A stretch of DNA of 9,544 bases from the NCBI GenBank assembly GCA_900548075.1, contig URJD01000057.1:1-9544 (forward strand). The letters are read 5' to 3'. The notes under the pieces are model-generated. The model saw only the letters and a program-made list of their open reading frames with translations. It was not told where the DNA came from and ran no database searches. Source of the DNA: an uncultured Collinsella sp. (GTDB taxonomy: Bacteria; Actinomycetota; Coriobacteriia; Coriobacteriales; Coriobacteriaceae). The position numbers and the translations under genes are program-made. Positions within the stretch are counted from its first letter, which is position 1. Each line of letters opens with the position of its first letter. Positions 1 through 6,331 of this stretch are shown here, in pieces.

Positions 1-36
1 TTCCCGATGTCCAAGAAATGGGAGGCAGTTCACAGG

Positions 37-56
37 CACCTTTGTGGTGGTTTTTT
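37..56 (+). terminator. possible weak terminator of an upstream gene
   Basis: A short stem, CACC (37-40) with GGTG (46-49) around a 5-base loop, is followed by G and a run of six T (51-56). The T run is convincing but four base pairs are weak, and part of a longer stem could lie outside the window. It would end a plus-strand gene located before position 1. This is a tentative call. Confidence 0.25.
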
Positions 57-67
57 CTTACTCCTGT

Positions 68-113
68 TACAATCGCCGACATGCCCCACAATTACATCTG
101 CCTTCGAAAGGAG
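68..113 (+). promoter_or_regulatory. -10-like box and ribosome binding site of the YitT gene
   Basis: TACAAT at 68-73 resembles a sigma-70 -10 hexamer; no good -35 is visible at 16-18 bases upstream. The purine-rich AAAGGAG at 107-113 lies five bases before the GTG at 119 and is the main reason to start the following gene there rather than at the in-frame GTG at 44, which has no such site. Confidence 0.5.
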
Positions 114-118
114 CCTAC

Positions 119-1126
119 GTGGCGAACGCCATCGATAAGCTCACGGACCGCGTGCTCGTGCTCGGTCGTCTTACCATCGTCCGTCGCGCCATCACGGCGG
201 TGGCGGTCACCATATCCGCTATTCTGCAGACCTTCCTGATCCAGGCGTTCATTCAGCCCGCCGACCTGCTTCCGAGCGGTCTCACCGGCGTCGCGGTCCT
301 CCTCGATCGCGTCACCTCACTCGGCGGCGTTCATATCGACACCTCGCTCGGCATGCTCGCGCTCAATATTCCCGTGGCGCTTCTGTGCTGGAGCGGCATC
401 AGCAAACGCTTCGTCATCTTCTCGATGACGCAGGTTGCGCTCTCGTCGCTGTTCCTCAACATTTTTCACTTTGCGCCGTTTTTGGGCGACAAGATCATGC
501 TCATCATTTTTGGCGGCGTGGTCTCGGGCCTGGGCGCTGCCATCGCGCTTAAGTCGGGCGCGTCGACCGGCGGCACCGACTTTATCGCGCTGTGGGTGTC
601 CAACCACACGGGCAAGACCATCTGGGGCGTCATCTTTGGCTTTAACTGCGCTATCCTGGCGATCTTTGGCTTTATGTTTGGCTGGGACAACGCGGCCTAT
701 TCCATCGTGTTCCAGTTTATTTCGACCAAGACCATCGACAGCTTCTATCGCCGTTACGACCGCGTGACGCTGCAGATTACGACGCGCAAGGCCGACGAGA
801 TCATGACGGCTTACGTCGACCATTTTCAGCACGGCATTAGCTGCGCCGAGGTTGTTGGCGGGTATAGCCGCGAGAAGATGTACCTGCTGCACACCGTTGT
901 CTCGACCTACGAGAGCCAGGACATCGTCAAGCTGGTGTGCGACGTGGATCCCGGCGCCGTGATCAACGTGTTCCACACGCTCAACTTTGTAGGCGGCTGG
1001 TGGGGCGGTCATGTTGACGAACCTATGCCCACGGCCGTGCCCGATCCGGATAAGCCTGCGCGCATGGCCAGCAGGCAGGCGCGCCTGAGCGAGCAGGACA
1101 GCCTGCAGCAGGACGACGGTAAGTAG
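119..1126 (+). CDS. YitT family membrane protein (YitT/DUF2179)
   Basis: Predicted 335-residue integral membrane protein of the YitT family, whose function is not firmly established. Hydrophobic segments lie roughly at residues 25-45, 53-68, 76-93, 97-118, 124-145 and 168-189. The loop after the fifth segment carries GASTGGTDFIA (148-157), a hallmark of the family. Residues about 210-300 form the soluble C-terminal DUF2179-like domain, with YLLHTVVSTYE followed by VDPGAVINVFHT. A hydrophilic tail of about 38 residues, rich in Asp, Gln and Arg, extends past that domain. The start at GTG 119 is chosen because AAAGGAG sits five bases upstream; an upstream GTG at 44 would add 25 residues of unlikely composition. 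No terminator is seen before the next gene 104 bases downstream, so read-through into it is possible. Family assignment is confident; substrate and role are unknown. Confidence 0.9.
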   Translation: MANAIDKLTDRVLVLGRLTIVRRAITAVAVTISAILQTFLIQAFIQPADLLPSGLTGVAVLLDRVTSLGGVHIDTSLGMLALNIPVALLCWSGISKRFVIFSMTQVALSSLFLNIFHFAPFLGDKIMLIIFGGVVSGLGAAIALKSGASTGGTDFIALWVSNHTGKTIWGVIFGFNCAILAIFGFMFGWDNAAYSIVFQFISTKTIDSFYRRYDRVTLQITTRKADEIMTAYVDHFQHGISCAEVVGGYSREKMYLLHTVVSTYESQDIVKLVCDVDPGAVINVFHTLNFVGGWWGGHVDEPMPTAVPDPDKPARMASRQARLSEQDSLQQDDGK

Positions 1127-1230
1127 GGATTTGCTGTATGCGGTATATCGTTTTATCAAAGTGAGGTAACATGTAAAAAGACGTTATATACGTATGAGTT
1201 ATTTCGCTATTTTGACAAGAGTGACCAGAT
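1127..1230 (+). promoter_or_regulatory. AT-rich leader of gntR1 with a palindrome
   Basis: This 104-base gap is clearly more AT-rich than its surroundings. It contains ACGT-TATAT-ACGT (1181-1193), an interrupted palindrome overlapping ATACGTAT (1188-1195), a plausible operator for the regulator encoded just downstream, since GntR/HutC proteins often autoregulate. A weak ribosome binding site AAGAG lies at 1217-1221. No promoter with both hexamers at good spacing could be assigned. The operator role is inference. Confidence 0.35.
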
Positions 1231-1950
1231 ATGTCCGCACCTAAAAACGCACCGCTTTACCAGCAGATTTACGACGAGATCAAGGACGCGATCGAGAAGG
1301 GTGTTTATACACCCAAGGAGCGCATTCCGTCCGAGCTCGAGCTTGCCGAACAGTATGAGGTGAGCCGCATCACCGTGCGCCGTGCCGTTGAGGAGCTGTG
1401 CTCCGATGGCTACCTGGTTAAGCAGCAGGGACGCGGCACCTTCGTCGCCACGCCGCACATCAATCGCCAGTTCCATGCCTCGCTGCTGCAGACGTTTACC
1501 GCGCTATGTGCTGACAATGGCATGAAGGCGGGCGCGCATGTAGTCGATCGCCAGATTGTGCCGGCGCGTCAAAACGAGATGGAATTCTTTGGTCTGCCGA
1601 AGGATGCGCTGCTGCTGCACATCAAGCGCGTGCGTACGGCCGACGGCGAGCCCATCTTTGAGGAAAACGTCTTTGTGCCGTTTGACCAGTATCGCGAGCT
1701 GCTGACGGCCGATCTTGAGGACAAGTCGATTTTTGCCGAGGTCGAGCGCGTCGGCGGCATCCCGATCGTCTCGGTTGGCCACCGCACGGTCGAGGCCGTC
1801 CGCGCCAACACCGAGCAGGCGGCCGAGCTGGGCATTGCCCCGCACGATCCGCTGCTCAACTTGCGTGTCGGTTTTATCGGTCCCAACGATGAACCGGTTT
1901 TGCTCGGCAAGCAGTACTACGTGGGCAGCCGCTACGTCATGGTCATGTAG
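1231..1950 (+). CDS. GntR family transcriptional regulator, HutC/UTRA type (copy 1)
   Basis: A 239-residue regulator with the standard two-domain layout. The N-terminal winged helix-turn-helix spans about residues 8-74: APLYQQIYDEI, then IPSELELAEQYEVSRITVRRA, then the wing QQGRGTFV. Residues about 80-235 form a UTRA effector domain, which in this subfamily usually senses a small sugar or amino-sugar metabolite and releases DNA on binding. The end of the domain has LLGKQYYVGSRYV, nearly shared with the second GntR of this window (LLGRQKIVGSRYV). It stands alone: YitT lies upstream, and a repeat-rich gap separates it from recQ. The ATG at 1231 is the only sensible start for a complete DNA-binding domain, although its ribosome binding site is weak. 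Target genes and ligand cannot be read from the sequence. Confidence 0.9.
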   Translation: MSAPKNAPLYQQIYDEIKDAIEKGVYTPKERIPSELELAEQYEVSRITVRRAVEELCSDGYLVKQQGRGTFVATPHINRQFHASLLQTFTALCADNGMKAGAHVVDRQIVPARQNEMEFFGLPKDALLLHIKRVRTADGEPIFEENVFVPFDQYRELLTADLEDKSIFAEVERVGGIPIVSVGHRTVEAVRANTEQAAELGIAPHDPLLNLRVGFIGPNDEPVLLGKQYYVGSRYVMVM

Positions 1951-1956
1951 CCCTGG

Positions 1957-2044
1957 GGTTCCGCCGTTCTAACGAACGACGGACCGGTCGACGCTGCGCC
2001 TTTGGTTCCACCGTTCTGCCGAACGACGGATTGGTCGACGCTGC
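1957..2044 (+). repeat. 41-bp imperfect tandem repeat, two copies
   Basis: Units at 1957-1997 and 2004-2044 match at 36 of 41 positions, with a 47-base period. Each begins GGTTCC and ends GGTCGACGCTGC. Each contains a small inverted repeat CGTTC-N4-GAACG, and in the first copy three more pairs extend it past one mismatch. The repeat begins seven bases after the gntR1 stop codon. Function is unknown; the inverted cores could be hairpins in RNA or a dimer-binding site. Confidence 0.75.
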
Positions 2045-2079
2045 AAGCCCGCCAGGGCGGCAATCTGCCTTTCAACTTC

Positions 2080-2108
2080 GGCGGCATGACCAGAAGGTCA
2101 ATGCCGCC
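2080..2108. other. strong hairpin, GGCGGCAT-GACC stem
   Basis: GGCGGCATGACC (2080-2091) pairs with GGTCAATGCCGCC (2096-2108) with one bulged A and an AGAA tetraloop, giving 12 base pairs. Neither side is followed by a real T run, so it is not a standard intrinsic terminator, though it could end or stabilise the gntR1 transcript. The rest of 2045-2185 shows nothing else recognisable. Confidence 0.55.
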
Positions 2109-2185
2109 TCGTTTCAAGGCACCTTGCTCGCTCTGACGGGCTTTCGCTGTCGTTGCCAGAACATCGGCGTTGCTGCGGTCCAAAG

Positions 2186-2266
2186 TAGTCGTTGGGGACG
2201 TTCTTAAATGACTAGTCGTTGGGGACGTTCTTGTATGACCAGTCGTTTAAGAACGTCCATCGACTA
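2186..2266 (+). repeat. 27-bp repeat: two direct copies and one inverted copy
   Basis: Copies at 2186-2212 and 2213-2239 abut head-to-tail and differ at only two positions; their shared core is GTCGTTGGGGACGTTCTT. A third copy lies on the minus strand at 2242-2266, with a two-base deletion and a few changes. Copies two and three can fold into a long interrupted hairpin (ACTAGTCG...CGACTAGT ends), and copy one pairs even better with copy three across ACGTTCTTAAA. GGGGACGTTCTT-type palindromes resemble repeats mobilised by IS200-like Y1 (RAYT) transposases; that link is inference, because no transposase is present. Confidence 0.8.
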
Positions 2267-2306
2267 GTCTGGGCAGCGGCCGTGTGCTGCTGTCCCTGTG
2301 GCGGCG

Positions 2307-2343
2307 TATAATCGGCGGCAGATGACTTAGACGTTAGGAAACC
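2307..2343 (+). promoter_or_regulatory. recQ promoter -10 box and ribosome binding site
   Basis: A perfect TATAAT lies at 2307-2312, about 32 bases before the recQ start; the -35 region (near 2284-2289, GTGCTG) is poor. AGGAAA at 2336-2341 serves as the ribosome binding site for the ATG at 2344, with short spacing. The repeat array ends about 40 bases upstream of the -10, so the array may influence this promoter. Confidence 0.6.
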
Positions 2344-4320
2344 ATGACCGATAGCATGCAGCAGATGGCGCTCGACACGCTCGGCGCCTATTTTGGTTAC
2401 ACCTCGTTTCGCCCGGGACAGGACCGCATGGTCGATGCGATCCTTGCCGGTCGCGATGCGTTGGGTGTTATGCCCACGGGCGCCGGCAAGTCCATTTGCT
2501 ACCAGGTGCCCGCGCTCATGCTGCCCGGCATCACCTTTGTGGTGAGTCCGCTGCTGTCGCTTATGGAGGACCAGACCCGTGCGTTGCTCGCGGCGGGTGC
2601 GCGACCCAGCTATCTCAACTCCAGCCTTACCCCGGCCCAGCAAAACACCGTGCTCAAGCGGGCGCGCGAGAGCCGCTATCAGCTTATGTACGTGGCGCCC
2701 GAGCGCTTGCTTGAGCCGCGTTTTTTGGCCTTTGCGCAGGAAGCTGCGGCCGAAGGCGGCATCGGCGTGCCGCTCGTGGCCATTGACGAGGCCCACTGCG
2801 TGAGCCAATGGGGCCAGGATTTCCGCCCCGCCTACCTGCAGATTCGCGAGTTCATCGATTCCCTGCCGCAGCGCCCTATCGTGGCAGCCTTTACCGCTAC
2901 GGCGACCGAGCGTGTGCGCGCGGACATTCAGCAGATGCTCGGCCTGCAAAACCCCGCGACGGTGGTGACGGGTTTCGATCGCAAGAACCTCTACTTTGGT
3001 TGCGAGGAGATGGGCGACAAGGTCAAGACCGCCTGGGTGCGCGACTATGTGATTGCGCATTCGGGCGAGAGCGGCATCGTGTATTGCTCGACCCGCAAGA
3101 CGGTCGATGCGCTGGCAGGCGAGCTTGCCGAGGCGCTGGGCCCCAGCGGCATTCGCGTTGGCCGCTACCATGCCGGCATGGGCAACGACGCCCGTCGTCA
3201 AAGCCAGCGCGCCTTTATCGACGACGATATTCAGGTGATGGTTGCCACCAATGCCTTTGGCATGGGTATCGACAAGCCCAACGTGCGCTACGTGATTCAT
3301 AACAACGTACCCGAGAGCATCGAGGCCTACTACCAAGAGGCAGGTCGCGCCGGTCGCGATGGCGACCCGGCCAGCTGCCATTTGCTGTGGAATGGCAACG
3401 ATTTTCGCATGCGCCGTTTTCTGATCGACCGCGGCGATCCCGCCGATGAGGCGCTCGACGACGAGCAGCGCGCGTGGGCGCTCCAGAATCGATATCGTCT
3501 GCTCAGCCAGATGGAGGGCTACTGCAATACCACCGGCTGCCTGCGCGAATACATGCTGCGCTACTTTGGCGACGAGGCCGCGGCCGAGCATGCGGCAGCC
3601 GCCGCGGGCGGCACGGCAGAAGACGCCGAGGGCTGCGGCAACTGCAGCAACTGTCTCACGCAGTTCGAGGTCGAGGACGTCACCGATATGGCCCGCGCCG
3701 CCGTGCGCTATGTGGCCACGCGACCCATGCGCTTTGGCAAGTCGCTGATCGCCGATGTGCTCCACGGCGGCAACACCGAGCGCATTCGCCAGATGCATCT
3801 GGACGAGGACCGCGGCTACGGTGAGCTGTCGAGCGAATCGGTCGGGCGCATCAAGGACATCATCAGCCAGCTGTGCGGCCGCGGCTATCTGGCCACCTCG
3901 CAGGGGCAGTACCCGGTCGTGGGGCTGGGCCCGCGTGCCGGCGAGGTCGAGGATGAGGCGTTTGCCTTTACCGTTAAGCGTCGTGCATCCAAGCGCAAGG
4001 CCTCGGCCCGCGCCCGCCGCGCCGTCGATCTGCTGCGCGAGGAGGCCGAGCTGGATCAGCGCCCGCGCGTGGGCGACGATACCGAGCTGTTCGAGCGCCT
4101 GCGTGCCCTCCGCAAGGAGATCTCGACGGAGCTGGAGATGGCGCCGTACATGGTCTTCTCCGACAAGGCCCTGCGCGGCCTGTGCCGCCTGCGCCCGCAG
4201 ACGCGCGACGAGCTGATCCAGGTCAACGGCATTGGCGAGAAAAAGGCCGACGCCTTTGGCGAGCAGTTTATGGCGGCGATTGAAGAATTTGAGTCCGAGC
4301 ATGCGCGGGATGGAGCGTAA
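2344..4320 (+). CDS. recQ: ATP-dependent DNA helicase RecQ
   Basis: A 658-residue 3'-5' DNA helicase of superfamily 2, acting in recombination and repair of stalled forks. All landmarks are present: motif 0 FGYTSFRPGQ (17-26), Walker A MPTGAGKS (43-50), DEAH box (148-151) with the aromatic-rich loop CVSQWGQDFRP, motif III TATAT (184-188), motif IV YCSTRKT, motif V ATNAFGMGIDKP (301-312), and motif VI QEAGRAGRDG (331-340) with the arginine finger. The zinc site uses C399, C431, C434 and C437. A winged-helix RQC domain follows (about 445-535), then a charged linker, then a single HRDC domain (about 580-650). The zinc module carries an Ala-rich insertion of about 15 residues relative to E. coli RecQ (residues about 411-430). 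The stop codon is two bases before the next ATG, so gntR2 is almost certainly co-transcribed. Confidence 0.97.
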   Translation: MTDSMQQMALDTLGAYFGYTSFRPGQDRMVDAILAGRDALGVMPTGAGKSICYQVPALMLPGITFVVSPLLSLMEDQTRALLAAGARPSYLNSSLTPAQQNTVLKRARESRYQLMYVAPERLLEPRFLAFAQEAAAEGGIGVPLVAIDEAHCVSQWGQDFRPAYLQIREFIDSLPQRPIVAAFTATATERVRADIQQMLGLQNPATVVTGFDRKNLYFGCEEMGDKVKTAWVRDYVIAHSGESGIVYCSTRKTVDALAGELAEALGPSGIRVGRYHAGMGNDARRQSQRAFIDDDIQVMVATNAFGMGIDKPNVRYVIHNNVPESIEAYYQEAGRAGRDGDPASCHLLWNGNDFRMRRFLIDRGDPADEALDDEQRAWALQNRYRLLSQMEGYCNTTGCLREYMLRYFGDEAAAEHAAAAAGGTAEDAEGCGNCSNCLTQFEVEDVTDMARAAVRYVATRPMRFGKSLIADVLHGGNTERIRQMHLDEDRGYGELSSESVGRIKDIISQLCGRGYLATSQGQYPVVGLGPRAGEVEDEAFAFTVKRRASKRKASARARRAVDLLREEAELDQRPRVGDDTELFERLRALRKEISTELEMAPYMVFSDKALRGLCRLRPQTRDELIQVNGIGEKKADAFGEQFMAAIEEFESEHARDGA

Positions 4321-4322
4321 CG

Positions 4323-5087
4323 ATGGTAGCCGATAGCAAGACTGAACGTTCCGAGCGCGCCGACGTGTCCGCTGTGCCACTGTACCAGCAGGTCATGGAC
4401 GATCTAAAGGGCGAGATCGCGCGCGGCGTGTACGTGGCCGGCTCGCGTATTCCTTCCGAGATGGAGCTCGCGAAGTCCTACGGCGTGGGGCGCGTCACCG
4501 TGCGCCGCGCCATCGAGGAGCTGTCACGCGCGGGGTATCTCAACCGCCAGCAGGGGAGGGGTACCTTTGTGTGCGCTCCCAAGCTCAAGCGCAAGATTCG
4601 CCAGAAGGGTGACGTCCAGAGCTTTACTGAGGGTTGTGCTGCCAACGACATGGTGCCGGGCGCGCGCCTGGTGTCGCGCACGGTGGTCGCCGCGACGCAC
4701 GATGATGCGGCGTTCTTTGGTGTGGAGCCCGGCTGCGAGCTCATCGTGGTCGAGCGCGTGCGTACGGCAGACGGCGTCCCCGTCATGCTCGAGAACAACG
4801 CCTTTGTACTCGCCGACCATCCCTACCTGCAGACGCTGGCCGACGAGGACCTCACCGATAATTCAATCTTTGCGCTCGTTGCCGAGCATTCGGGTCGCGC
4901 GCCGCTCAAGTCCGACCCCTGCACCGTGGAGATTGCGCTTGCCGATGCTCAGACGGCCCCGCTGCTGGAGGTGCCGGTCGGCGAGCCGCTCTTCTATATG
5001 GAGGCCTACTTTACCGACGCCGGCGGGCGCCCTCTACTGCTCGGCCGCCAAAAGATCGTGGGCTCGCGCTACGTCTTCGACATCTAA
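4323..5087 (+). CDS. GntR family transcriptional regulator, HutC/UTRA type (copy 2)
   Basis: A 254-residue regulator paralogous to the one at 1231-1950. A short polar N-terminal extension (1-17) precedes the winged helix-turn-helix (about 18-85: VPLYQQVMDDL, IPSEMELAKSYGVGRVTVRRA, QQGRGTFV). The UTRA ligand domain occupies about 95-250 and ends GRQKIVGSRYVFDI. The ATG is two bases after the recQ stop; GGAG at 4312-4315, inside the end of recQ, provides the ribosome binding site, so translation is probably coupled. Downstream, a promoter with repeat operators drives an FrlB-like deglycase. UTRA regulators such as FrlR of Bacillus control fructosamine genes, so this protein is the natural candidate to regulate that gene. 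That role is inferred from position, not shown by the protein itself. Confidence 0.9.
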   Translation: MVADSKTERSERADVSAVPLYQQVMDDLKGEIARGVYVAGSRIPSEMELAKSYGVGRVTVRRAIEELSRAGYLNRQQGRGTFVCAPKLKRKIRQKGDVQSFTEGCAANDMVPGARLVSRTVVAATHDDAAFFGVEPGCELIVVERVRTADGVPVMLENNAFVLADHPYLQTLADEDLTDNSIFALVAEHSGRAPLKSDPCTVEIALADAQTAPLLEVPVGEPLFYMEAYFTDAGGRPLLLGRQKIVGSRYVFDI

Positions 5088-5096
5088 CGTCCACAG

Positions 5097-5177
5097 ATAG
5101 AACAACATAGAACAAATTTGCTGAGATGACTTCACGGGCGTTGTTACACGTGCTATAAATAGGACAACATAGAATGA
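5097..5177 (+). promoter_or_regulatory. direct-repeat operator candidates upstream of the deglycase gene
   Basis: The motif ATAGRACAACATAGAA occurs at 5097-5112 and again at 5159-5174, 62 bases apart. Each copy is itself two 10-base half-units beginning ATAG (for example ATAGAACAAC then ATAGAACAAA), so the half-sites lie on one face of the helix. The first pair lies upstream of the -35 box, and the second starts at the end of the -10 box and covers the likely transcription start. This arrangement suits repression by looping or a combined activator/repressor site. The protein that binds is not known; the adjacent GntR is the first guess. Confidence 0.6.
5131..5159 (+). promoter_or_regulatory. 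promoter of the FrlB-like gene
   Basis: TTCACG (5131-5136; four of six matches to TTGACA) and TATAAA (5154-5159; five of six matches to TATAAT) are separated by exactly 17 bases. Transcription would begin near 5166, leaving a leader of about 65 bases with AAGGAGGAA (5216-5224) as a strong ribosome binding site ahead of the ATG at 5232. Confidence 0.65.
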
Positions 5178-5231
5178 CAGCAGGTACGAGCTGTCGTCGT
5201 TCAAAGCCGCCCCACAAGGAGGAACATCACC

Positions 5232-6200
5232 ATGAACGCACATGATCTGGTTCAGGAAATCATCGAGCGCAAGGGCAAGATCGAGAACGTCTTTTGGATC
5301 GCCTGTGGCGGTTCGATGATCGATCTCATGCCGGCCAACGAGCTGCTCAAGCGTGAGGCCACCACGTTTACCTCGACGGTCTACACGGCACGCGAGTTTT
5401 GCCTGATGGCTCCCAAGAGTCTTGGCGAGAAGTCACTCGTCATCGCCTGCAGCCACAGCGGCAACACGCAAGAGGTCGTTGACGGCTGCGAGATGGCGCT
5501 GACCGCCGGTGCCGAAGTCGTTGCCCTCACCGACTGCGAGGGCTCAAAGATCGACAACGGCAAGTGGACTACCTGGGTCTATCCGTGGGGCGAGGGCGTG
5601 TCGCAGGCCGAGGTGCCGCAGGGCATCGGCGCTCTGATCGCCGCCGAACTGCTCGACCAGCAGGAGGGCTACGAAGCGCTCGCCGACATGTACGAAGGCC
5701 TTAAGCAGATGGACGCGCTGCTGCCCGCCGCCCGCGAGAAGGTCAACGCCGAGCTGGGCGCCCGCTTTGCTGAGCTCTGCCAGCAGCACAAGTTCTTCTA
5801 CATCCTGGGATCCGGCCCCAACTTTAGCCAGACCTACGCCATGGCGATCTGCTCGCTCATGGAGATGCAGTGGCAGCACTGCTGCTACATCCACTCCGGC
5901 GAGTACTTCCACGGCCCGTTCGAGGCCACCGAGCCCGGCGTGTTCTACTTTGTGCAGCTCGGATCGGGCGAGTGCCGCCCCATGGAGGAGCGCGCGCTGG
6001 CGTTCCTCAACACGCACACCGACACGATCATGGTGCTCGACGCGCTCGAGTATGGCGTAGGCGACGTGCCCGCCAGCGTGCGTTCGTACCTGGAGCCGAT
6101 CTTCTTCTACAACATGAGCTGCGAGCTGCGCGCCGCACGCGGCAAGGTGTTCGATCACAGCCCCGAGGCTCGTCGCTACATGGGCATCGAGCAGTACTAA
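5232..6200 (+). CDS. FrlB-like SIS-domain fructosamine-6-phosphate deglycase
   Basis: A 322-residue cytoplasmic protein with two SIS (sugar isomerase) domains. The match to FrlB, which cleaves fructoselysine 6-phosphate to glucose 6-phosphate and lysine, extends along the length: WIACGGS (22-28), SLVIACSHSGNTQE (68-81, the first phosphosugar-binding loop), LMEMQW (209-214), IHSGEYFHGPFE (220-231), RPMEERAL (249-256), and the end RRYMGIEQY, which resembles the RRYMWKVEY end of Bacillus FrlB as I recall it. E211 and H227 are 16 residues apart, the same spacing as the catalytic Glu/His pair reported for Salmonella FraB, so they are the likely catalytic residues. Length is normal. It is a single-gene unit with its own promoter and a terminator after it; no kinase, PTS or ABC transporter accompanies it here. 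The exact amine partner (lysine, asparagine, other) cannot be told. A glucoselysine-type deglycase is an alternative. Confidence 0.85.
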   Translation: MNAHDLVQEIIERKGKIENVFWIACGGSMIDLMPANELLKREATTFTSTVYTAREFCLMAPKSLGEKSLVIACSHSGNTQEVVDGCEMALTAGAEVVALTDCEGSKIDNGKWTTWVYPWGEGVSQAEVPQGIGALIAAELLDQQEGYEALADMYEGLKQMDALLPAAREKVNAELGARFAELCQQHKFFYILGSGPNFSQTYAMAICSLMEMQWQHCCYIHSGEYFHGPFEATEPGVFYFVQLGSGECRPMEERALAFLNTHTDTIMVLDALEYGVGDVPASVRSYLEPIFFYNMSCELRAARGKVFDHSPEARRYMGIEQY

Positions 6201-6250
6201 GTAACGGGAAAAGCATTCACCTTCGATTCGCAAGTGAATAGCGTGCGTAA

Positions 6251-6290
6251 AAAGCGGGCCGCGCCGGGGATTTCCGGCGCGGCCCGCTTT
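6251..6290. terminator. bidirectional intrinsic terminator
   Basis: A perfect 17-bp stem (AAAGCGGGCCGCGCCGG at 6251-6267 with its complement at 6274-6290) encloses a six-base loop. Five A at 6249-6253 give a T5 tail on the minus strand, ending the dehydrogenase transcript; the plus strand has a shorter TTT tail, ending the deglycase transcript. A minor imperfect hairpin (TTCACCTT/AAGTGAA) precedes it at about 6217-6239. Confidence 0.93.
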
Positions 6291-6331
6291 GCATGGTATC
6301 CGTATGAGCGAGGTGTCGCGGCAACCGACGC

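Noticed and set aside
317..1159. A 280-codon minus-strand frame opposite the YitT gene
   Set aside because: Low-complexity His/Arg/Ala-rich translation with no domain; the plus-strand YitT protein has clear family motifs.
1212..1217. Perfect TTGACA just before gntR1
   Set aside because: A matching -10 would have to lie inside the coding region near 1235-1240, where the sequence is CGCACC; it is not a usable -35 for this gene.
1965..2026. GTTC/GAAC inverted cores as LexA (SOS) boxes
   Set aside because: Gram-positive LexA boxes read CGAAC-N4-GTTCG; here the order of the halves is reversed (CGTTC-N4-GAACG).
1932..2183. An 83-codon minus-strand frame in the gap after gntR1
   Set aside because: It runs through the 41-base repeats and the hairpin and into the gntR1 3' end, with no recognisable domain; probably chance, though a repeat-derived peptide cannot be excluded.
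1957..2266. CRISPR array from the repeated units
   Set aside because: Units are abutting or separated by a few bases, in mixed orientation, with no uniform spacers and no cas genes nearby.
2212..4380. A 722-codon minus-strand open frame opposite recQ
   Set aside because: It is antisense to a full-length, motif-complete RecQ. The translation is Ala/His/Arg-rich with no recognisable motif, as expected from strong third-position G+C bias.
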